64,000 nt of DNA from Flagellimonas pacifica (GTDB taxonomy: Bacteria > Bacteroidota > Bacteroidia > Flavobacteriales > Flavobacteriaceae). Positions 47,190-53,494 of the stretch are shown piece after piece. Location of the stretch: NCBI RefSeq assembly GCF_900215465.1, contig NZ_OBEH01000002.1:244850-308849 (forward strand). Direction: 5' to 3'. The position numbers were made by a program, and so were the translations under genes. Each line of letters starts with the position of its first letter. The first letter of the stretch is position 1. The notes under the pieces were generated by a model. That model was not told the origin of the DNA and did not search any database. It was given only the letters and a program-made list of their open reading frames with translations.

Positions 47190-48512
47190 ATGGAATACCT
47201 GCCCAATATTCTTTTTGCCATAGCCCTTGTTATTGGAATAGGATTCTTTACAAAAAATGTGAAGAAATTATCCAGAAACATCAAATTAGGAAAAGATGTT
47301 GATGTAAGCGATAACAAGCAACAACGGTGGAAAAACATGGCTAGAATTGCCTTGGGACAGACCAAAATGGTTGTTAGGCCCATAGCAGGTTTAATGCACA
47401 TCATCGTTTATGTTGGTTTTATCATCATAAATATTGAGGTACTGGAAATTATTTTGGACGGCCTACTGGGGACTCATAGATTATTTGCTCCGCTGGGTTC
47501 GCTCTACAATATCTTAATAGGATCTTTTGAAGTGTTGGCATTATTGGTCATCGTTGCAATAACTGTTTTTTGGATTCGAAGAAATATCATCAAATTAAAA
47601 AGGTTCATCAAACCAGAAATGGAAGGTTGGCCCAAAAAAGATGGTAATATGATTCTGTATATTGAATTGGTTCTGATGTTTTTGTTTTTGACGATGAATG
47701 CTGCCGATTTTCAGTTACAACAATTAAATGCAGAACATTACGTAAAAGCAGGTGCCTTTCCGGTAAGTCAGTTTTTGGTGCCCTTATTTGATGGAATGTC
47801 CATTGCGAACCTAATAATCATTGAACGTACCGCATGGTGGTTGCATATTTTGGGGATATTGACATTTTTGAATTATTTGTACTATTCAAAGCATTTACAC
47901 ATTATATTGGCTTTTCCCAACACTTACTACGGAAAGTTAAAGCCGATGGGGCAGGTCAATAATGTGGAAGCCGTCACCAATGAAGTAAAGTTGATGATGG
48001 ACCCTTCAGCTGACCCTTATGCTGCTCCAGCTGAAGATGCTCCAGAGCCAGAAAAATTTGGAGCTTCGGATGTAATGGATTTAAACTGGGTACAATTGTT
48101 AAATGCCTATACCTGTACCGAATGTGGAAGGTGTACTTCAGAATGCCCGGCCAATCAAACAGGAAAAAAGCTTTCTCCAAGAAAAATCATGATGGACACC
48201 CGTGACCGATTGGAAGAAGTGGGGAAAAACATGGATGCCAATAAAGGGGAGTTTGTTGCCGATGGCAAACAACTTTTGGATGATTATATCTCTCAAGAGG
48301 AATTATGGGCTTGCACCACATGTAATGCGTGTGTTCAAGCTTGCCCGGTAAGCATAGATCCTTTGTCCATAATCATGGAAATGAGACGCTTTTTGGTGAT
48401 GGAACAATCCGCTGCACCAACAGAATTGAACAATATGATGTCCAATATTGAAAATAATGGTGCTCCATGGCCATACAATCAAATGGACCGCTTAAACTGG
48501 GTGAACGAATAA
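47190..48512 (+). CDS. Membrane-anchored 4Fe-4S oxidoreductase (HdrC/GlpC-like)
   Basis: Polytopic protein with five or so membrane helices in the first 270 residues, including His residues in HIIVYVGF, WWLHILG and HLHIIL that could ligate heme b. The cytoplasmic C-terminal part carries two 4Fe-4S motifs, CTECGRCTSECPANQTGKK and CTTCNACVQACPVSIDP. This fusion of a NarI-like membrane domain with a ferredoxin is a heterodisulfide-reductase-related electron carrier of unknown partner. It is coupled with the CCG-domain gene 10 bases downstream. The quinone/electron acceptor is not visible. Confidence 0.9.
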   Translation: MEYLPNILFAIALVIGIGFFTKNVKKLSRNIKLGKDVDVSDNKQQRWKNMARIALGQTKMVVRPIAGLMHIIVYVGFIIINIEVLEIILDGLLGTHRLFAPLGSLYNILIGSFEVLALLVIVAITVFWIRRNIIKLKRFIKPEMEGWPKKDGNMILYIELVLMFLFLTMNAADFQLQQLNAEHYVKAGAFPVSQFLVPLFDGMSIANLIIIERTAWWLHILGILTFLNYLYYSKHLHIILAFPNTYYGKLKPMGQVNNVEAVTNEVKLMMDPSADPYAAPAEDAPEPEKFGASDVMDLNWVQLLNAYTCTECGRCTSECPANQTGKKLSPRKIMMDTRDRLEEVGKNMDANKGEFVADGKQLLDDYISQEELWACTTCNACVQACPVSIDPLSIIMEMRRFLVMEQSAAPTELNNMMSNIENNGAPWPYNQMDRLNWVNE

Positions 48513-48522
48513 ATCTAGCGCT

Positions 48523-49308
48523 ATGAGTGAAGAACTTAAGGTAAAAACCATGGAAGAGTTTATGGCTCAGGGTACGCAGCCGGAAATATTGTTCTGGGTG
48601 GGTTCTGCCGGTAGCTATGATGATCGTGCAAAAAAGATTTCGAGAGCCTTTGTAAAAATTTTGAATAAAGCCAATGTTGAATTCGCGGTTTTGGGAGCAG
48701 AGGAAAGTTGTACCGGTGACGTGGCAAAACGCGCAGGCAACGAGTTTTTGTTTCAAATGCAGGCCATGATGAACATTGAAGTATTGAATGGTTATGAAAT
48801 AAAGCGCATAGTAACCTGTGATCCGCATTCCTTCAATACGTTAAAAAATGAATACCCCGGTTTGGGTGGAAACTATGATGTTGTTCACCATACACAATAC
48901 ATTAAAGAGTTGATGGATAATGGACGTTTGTCCGTTGAAGGCCAAGTGTACAAAGAAAAACGAATTACATTCCACGACCCTTGTTATTTGGCAAGGGCCA
49001 ATTCGATTTTTGATGCCCCAAGGGATGTTCTGAAAAAAACCAACGCCGATATTGTAGAAATGAAACGTCACAAGAAAACGGCACTTTGCTGTGGTGCCGG
49101 AGGCGCACAAATGTTCAAAGAACCAGAAAAAGGCGATATGGATGTCAATGTGTTGCGTACAAAAGAAGCTTTGGAGACCAACCCCAATATTATTGCCACC
49201 GGATGTCCGTATTGCAATACAATGATGACAGACGGAATTAAAGCACACGAAAAAGAGGAGAGTATTGCTGTTTTGGATGTAGCTGAACTAATTGCAAATT
49301 CTATTTAA
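48523..49308 (+). CDS. CCG-domain (Fe-S)-binding protein (HdrB/LutA-like)
   Basis: Soluble 261-residue partner of the upstream membrane ferredoxin. It has the two cysteine-rich CCG-type regions: CDPHSFNTLKNEYP with TFHDPCYLARAN, and ALCCGAGGAQMF with ATGCPYCNTMM near the end. Such domains hold non-cubane or 4Fe-4S centres in HdrB and related oxidoreductases. The natural substrate is unknown. It is directly followed by the small protein at 49310. Confidence 0.92.
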   Translation: MSEELKVKTMEEFMAQGTQPEILFWVGSAGSYDDRAKKISRAFVKILNKANVEFAVLGAEESCTGDVAKRAGNEFLFQMQAMMNIEVLNGYEIKRIVTCDPHSFNTLKNEYPGLGGNYDVVHHTQYIKELMDNGRLSVEGQVYKEKRITFHDPCYLARANSIFDAPRDVLKKTNADIVEMKRHKKTALCCGAGGAQMFKEPEKGDMDVNVLRTKEALETNPNIIATGCPYCNTMMTDGIKAHEKEESIAVLDVAELIANSI

Positions 49309-49309
49309 A

Positions 49310-49792
49310 ATGCTAGTTGATTTTGAGTCCCTTCCGGACACCGCAAGAATCTGGATTTATCAATGTAATCGGAGTTTTTCAAGCGAAGAGCTTGAGGATG
49401 TGAATAAAGCCCTGTCCCAATTTCTGGAGCAATGGACCGCACACGGAAGTGAACTGAGTGCTGGTTTTGAAATCAAATACAAAAGGTTTTTAGTCATTGG
49501 GTTGGATCAGTCCAACGCGGGAGCCTCAGGATGCTCTATAGATGCCTCGGTTCATTTTATACAAAGCTTGGAACAAAAGTACGGAGTGGAGCTTATGGAC
49601 AGAATGAACGTTTCTTTTAAACAAGGGGAGTACGTTGCATATAAATCCTTGAAGGATTTTAAAAAAATGGGCAAAGAAAAAGCTATTTCAAAAAACACCA
49701 TTGTTTTCAACAACCTTGTGACCAATAAGCAAGAATATTTGGAGCATTGGGAGGTACCGGCCAGTGAGAGTTGGCATTCCCGGTTTGTTTAG
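49310..49792 (+). CDS. Conserved Bacteroidota protein often labelled ABC transporter ATPase (label doubtful)
   Basis: A 160-residue soluble protein. I start at ATG 49310, one base after the preceding stop, rather than the TTG at 49292. Homologs in this group are commonly called 'ABC transporter ATPase', but I see no Walker A (GxxGxGKS), no signature LSGGQ and no room for an ATPase domain, so the label looks wrong. Visible conserved parts are RIWIYQCNRSFSSEE, FLVIGLDQSNAGASGCSIDA and SWHSRF at the end. The tight coupling to the Fe-S pair suggests a linked role (inference). Confidence 0.85.
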   Translation: MLVDFESLPDTARIWIYQCNRSFSSEELEDVNKALSQFLEQWTAHGSELSAGFEIKYKRFLVIGLDQSNAGASGCSIDASVHFIQSLEQKYGVELMDRMNVSFKQGEYVAYKSLKDFKKMGKEKAISKNTIVFNNLVTNKQEYLEHWEVPASESWHSRFV

Positions 49793-50076
49793 AAGTTTGT
49801 TTTTCTTGTTTCGATATAACCAAGCTTAAAACTACTTTTAACGCTCTAACCATTGGTTGTTATCTATCTTCCTGAACCCTAAATGAGCATTCATCACTCT
49901 GCACCAAATTTTTAAGTAGAATTTTCAGAATTTCACCTATCGTTGTATATAAATCATTAAAACGTATTCATATTCTTAACAAAGTTTCCAAAATACTTGA
50001 GGAATATTCTTGGTAAAAATTCTATGGAGAAATTATTCTTTACTTTGGAATGTGACAAAAAAGGAATTTCTAATTC

Positions 50077-50913
50077 ATGAGTACTACACAACCAACCAAG
50101 GATAGAATAAAAACAATTAAGTATACATTTATTGGTAGTTCAGCATGGCGTTGGTTTCAGATAGTAATTGTATTGACAGTTTTATCTTTAGTGGTCAATC
50201 ATTTAGCATCACGCGATAGTTTTCCAGATAGTACATCATATAGATTTCCCATTGAAGGATTTCTGGCGTCTATTGTTTTGTCCACTTTCATTGGAATCAT
50301 AGCACATCTTAATTTTAAGTTTTATAAGAAGAAATATTTCTCTAAAAAAGTAGAAGCGGTCACTATTGCCCAGTTTTTGGCTTCTACTTTAGGATATATT
50401 ACCATCATGTATATTCCTGTAAATATTATCTTAAACATAATTGCGGGTGCCCAAACAATATTCTATTATATACTGATAGGTTTGTTACTTACCTTATTAC
50501 TGAGTTTTATTGGCATCATACTGGTTTATGCACGTGACATTTACAATTTGTATGCGGCATCGATAAAAAGTGCTGAAATCACTATTAAAAATAGCGCAAA
50601 AACAACCAAACTCACCTATGATGACATTGCATGCTTTTACAGCGAAAATAAAATTGTATACGCTGTTCAAAATGACGGCAAAACAATTACTACAGATTTT
50701 ATACTGAATACACTGGAAGAAAAAATAAACGATCAATTGTTTTTTAGGGCCAATCGGCAAATTATCATTCACAAAGATGCTATAGACCAAATTGAAAAGA
50801 TTGAAAATGGCAAGTTGCGTATTCGGTTAAAAAATCCCATTAAAAATGATGCGATTGCTGAAATCAATATCAGTCGTTACAAACGAAAAGCATTTATCAA
50901 TTGGTTTCAATAA
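50077..50913 (+). CDS. Membrane-bound LytTR-family transcriptional regulator
   Basis: A regulator with about four membrane helices in residues 20-155 and a C-terminal LytTR DNA-binding domain (residues of about 180-278), recognisable by DDIACFYSENKIVYAV and FFRANRQIIIHKDAI. It has no receiver, so it would sense a membrane or envelope signal directly. The CPBP protease gene follows after 123 bases, and two direct repeats at 50936 and 50958 lie between them, of the kind LytTR proteins bind. It opens the accessory stretch after 284 non-coding bases. Confidence 0.88.
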   Translation: MSTTQPTKDRIKTIKYTFIGSSAWRWFQIVIVLTVLSLVVNHLASRDSFPDSTSYRFPIEGFLASIVLSTFIGIIAHLNFKFYKKKYFSKKVEAVTIAQFLASTLGYITIMYIPVNIILNIIAGAQTIFYYILIGLLLTLLLSFIGIILVYARDIYNLYAASIKSAEITIKNSAKTTKLTYDDIACFYSENKIVYAVQNDGKTITTDFILNTLEEKINDQLFFRANRQIIIHKDAIDQIEKIENGKLRIRLKNPIKNDAIAEINISRYKRKAFINWFQ

Positions 50914-50935
50914 AAGATGTCAAAGACTACCGACT

Positions 50936-50966
50936 ATTCAGTAATGAATTTAAGACCATTCAGTAA
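50936..50966. promoter_or_regulatory. Direct repeats, possible LytTR-binding site
   Basis: ATTCAGTAA occurs at 50936-50944 and again at 50958-50966, 22 bases apart (two helical turns). LytTR proteins bind two 9-base direct repeats with this spacing, and the repeats partly fit the known core (CAGT). They sit between the LytTR gene and the CPBP gene. Confidence 0.5.
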
Positions 50967-51036
50967 AAACATAAGTGTTTAAAAGGATTCTAAGAGGTTT
51001 TGTTCATTATTTCGCTTAGAATTAAAATCAAGAAAA

Positions 51037-51699
51037 ATGAACAAAATTACCTTACGACAAACATTAATTCCATTAATTACCATTGCAATCATTTGCTTTT
51101 TATGGTTTGGACCAATCCGTATTAGTTACATAGAAAACATCATTATTTCTATAGTAATCATTATAGCGAATTATATAGAATACAAAGGAAAACCATTTTT
51201 AGCGTTAGGATTCCAACGTGAAAAATTCACTTCAAAAAATATCTTCGCACTTGCACCATTGGTTGCACTTGGACTCTTTGTTTTTTATGTCTTTGCATTG
51301 GTTCCTGGAATTACAAAACTCACAGGAACTCCCATAGATTATTCAAGTTTTGATCAATTGAAAGGGAATCTCCCCGCCTGTTTAATTGCTTTATTATTAG
51401 TGTGGTCGTCAGCTGGATTTGGAGAAGAAATTATCTTTCGTGGTTATTTTATGCGGCAATTTGTAAAATTCTTTGGGGAAAGTAAAGCCAGTATTGTGCT
51501 TAATATTGTCCTACTCGCTTGTTTTTTTGGTTTTATGCATAGTTATCAAGGAATTACAGGACAACTTGTTGCAGGTACTGTTGGAGCGCTCTTAGCCCTT
51601 ATATTTTACTTGCGTAAATACGATTTGTGGTTTATTGTTGCTGTACACGGTTTTTTTGACACCATTGCTTTAACTTGTATTTACTTTGGTTTGGTGTAA
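51037..51699 (+). CDS. CPBP-family intramembrane metalloprotease
   Basis: CAAX-protease/bacteriocin-processing (Abi) family membrane protein of 220 residues with about six to eight helices. The active-site motifs are EEIIFRG (EExxxR), FFGFMHSYQG (FxxxH) and HGFFDT. Roles in the family include processing of peptides, immunity to bacteriocins and envelope signalling; none can be assigned here. It follows the LytTR gene and is the likely target of that regulator (inference). Confidence 0.9.
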   Translation: MNKITLRQTLIPLITIAIICFLWFGPIRISYIENIIISIVIIIANYIEYKGKPFLALGFQREKFTSKNIFALAPLVALGLFVFYVFALVPGITKLTGTPIDYSSFDQLKGNLPACLIALLLVWSSAGFGEEIIFRGYFMRQFVKFFGESKASIVLNIVLLACFFGFMHSYQGITGQLVAGTVGALLALIFYLRKYDLWFIVAVHGFFDTIALTCIYFGLV

Positions 51700-51948
51700 T
51701 GATATTTGGCAACAACGCCTGTACCTTGAATTTACCCAATAAATGGACGGAAAGGGTAACATTCCTCTATCTTTAGCCTTGTTAATCAAGTCATAGCATC
51801 TATTCATCAATTCTGGTTAGATTTTCCGATCTTCACTTATCGGGCGACATAGCTCATTAAAACGAGCGATACCTTAAATGTTCACAACAACATGAGTAAC
51901 AAAAATGCATATTAATAGTCTTACATAAAAACACTAAATAAATACTTA

Positions 51949-53124
51949 ATGAAATATTTAATATCCTTATGTTTTATCATAGCGTTATTGTTTCCTAATC
52001 TAGGAGTTGCTTGTAGTATGTACAAATCAACCAAAGATGGTAGAACAATTGTGGGAAATAATGAAGACTTTTTCAGCCCTAACAGTCAATTTTGGTTTGA
52101 AGTAGGAACTAAGGATACATTTGGGGTGATGTATATGGGCTTATTAGACAATTTTGCCCAAGGAGCAATTAATGAATCAGGCTTGGTGTTTGATGGTTTT
52201 TGGGAACCTTATTTAGAGGTGAAGAAAACAAAGGGAAAATTGGAAATCCCAATAGGTAATGCCTTGAAAAATATTATGCAGACGATGGATAATGTAGAAG
52301 ATGTTAAATTATATCTACAAACAATCAATCTTAGTTCATTAACAGATGGCCAACTTGTATTCGTAGACAAATCAGGCACATATTTGATTGTTGAAGGTGA
52401 TGATATGTTTATTGGTGATGAAATGGAAAAAACATTTTCAAACTTCTATTATTCGCAGATAGAATCACTAAAAGATGTAAGGCTAGATTACTTCCAAAAT
52501 GGACAAAAATTCATAAATGCTACAAAACAAAAAAGTACTGTTGAATATTGTTCTGAAGCAATGCAGAATTTTGCTCAATCTAGGTTAGCACCCACACAGT
52601 ATTCTACAATTTACGATTTGGAAAACCTAACGATACGAGTGTTTCTTTTTAATGACTTTTCCGAATTCATTGAATTAGATTTAAAAAAGGAATTAAGAAA
52701 AGGAAGTTATCGAACGATGATTGCAGACCTTTTTCCAAAAACTTCGATAGGTTATTTGCATTACAAAAAATACAATAACCCTGAAAACCCAACTTTACAC
52801 CTAAAAGAATTTTTAGGTGATGCTGAAATAACCGAGCAAGAATTTTTATCTAATGGTTTTGATAATGTTATTAATCGTTTAGGTTATGAATGGTTGAATG
52901 ATATGAAAAATCCTAAGGGAGCAATTAAAGTATTTCAATATGGTGTGGAAATAATGCCTAATCACCCCAATCTACATGACAGCCTAGGTGAGGCTTATTT
53001 TTTTGATAAAGATTGGAATAATTCTATTAAAAATTATAAAAAATCATTGATTCTTAACCCAGAAAATAAAAATGCGATAACAATGATTTCGAAAATAAAT
53101 GAACTACGAGGGAAGAATAAATAA
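51949..53124 (+). CDS. Secreted Ntn-hydrolase-like protein with C-terminal TPRs
   Basis: A 391-residue protein with a signal peptide to about residue 21. The first residue after it is Cys22, in ACSMYKSTKDGRTIVGNNED, which looks like the N-terminal nucleophile of choloylglycine hydrolase/penicillin acylase-like enzymes; GNNED is the typical follow-on. Residues of about 22-230 form the Ntn domain. Residues of about 320-385 carry two TPR units (AIKVFQYGVEIMPNHPNLHD, SIKNYKKSLILNPENKNA). The substrate is unknown. It is followed by a cassette-like repeat and shows lower GC than the core genes around it. Confidence 0.75.
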   Translation: MKYLISLCFIIALLFPNLGVACSMYKSTKDGRTIVGNNEDFFSPNSQFWFEVGTKDTFGVMYMGLLDNFAQGAINESGLVFDGFWEPYLEVKKTKGKLEIPIGNALKNIMQTMDNVEDVKLYLQTINLSSLTDGQLVFVDKSGTYLIVEGDDMFIGDEMEKTFSNFYYSQIESLKDVRLDYFQNGQKFINATKQKSTVEYCSEAMQNFAQSRLAPTQYSTIYDLENLTIRVFLFNDFSEFIELDLKKELRKGSYRTMIADLFPKTSIGYLHYKKYNNPENPTLHLKEFLGDAEITEQEFLSNGFDNVINRLGYEWLNDMKNPKGAIKVFQYGVEIMPNHPNLHDSLGEAYFFDKDWNNSIKNYKKSLILNPENKNAITMISKINELRGKNK

Positions 53125-53494
53125 AATACTGCTGCCAACACGGTGAATAAGCAATAGCCGTCTGAGTGCTGACTTGTACCGTTTTTTGTTTAATAAAGTA
53201 GATTGTTAATCGGAAAGTAGTTCAGAAATCCGCTACTACTCTTATACTAGATTGATAAGTGAACGCTTTTCAAGCGTAAGTTTTTCTATAGCATGTTATC
53301 CTACAACTACTCTGGTGAATCAAGTTTTTTTTACTGTTTTGACTTTCAATAAGTACGGGATAGTAGTTCAAAAGGGCATCAGATTTTCGGAAATTCATCC
53401 AAGAATATCCTTAATTTATCCTAATAATTGTGCATTCTTCGATGAAATGCAATATTTTTAATCCCTGTAAGTTCATGTCCTAGACAAGATATTT
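53125..53494. other. 370-base non-coding region with cassette-like repeat
   Basis: The left half is the inverted-repeat element at 53133-53250. At 53263-53277 a hairpin (ACGCTT/AAGCGT, 6 pairs, 3-base loop) is followed by a short T run and could be a weak terminator. The rest should hold the promoter of the GH3 gene, but no clear TAnnTTTG box was found. The short ORF at 53252-53461 shows no gene-like features. Confidence 0.5.
53133..53250. repeat. Imperfect inverted-repeat element resembling flavobacterial gene-cassette ends
   Basis: The element begins TGCCAACACGGTGAATAAGC eight bases after the Ntn-hydrolase stop. The arm at 53143-53160 (GTGAATAAGCAATAGCCG) pairs imperfectly with 53230-53247 (CCGCTACTACTCTTATAC). 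The pattern GCCAACACGGTGnATAA ... CCGCTA ... TTATAC recalls elements I have seen after accessory genes in many Bacteroidota genomes; this is memory, not a search result. The expected closing half with GTTGGC is missing, so it may be truncated. Confidence 0.45.

Noticed and set aside
53252..53461. Short 69-codon plus-strand frame before the GH3 gene
   Set aside because: It overlaps the hairpin at 53263, has no domain, no upstream promoter box and low-complexity composition; left as non-coding.
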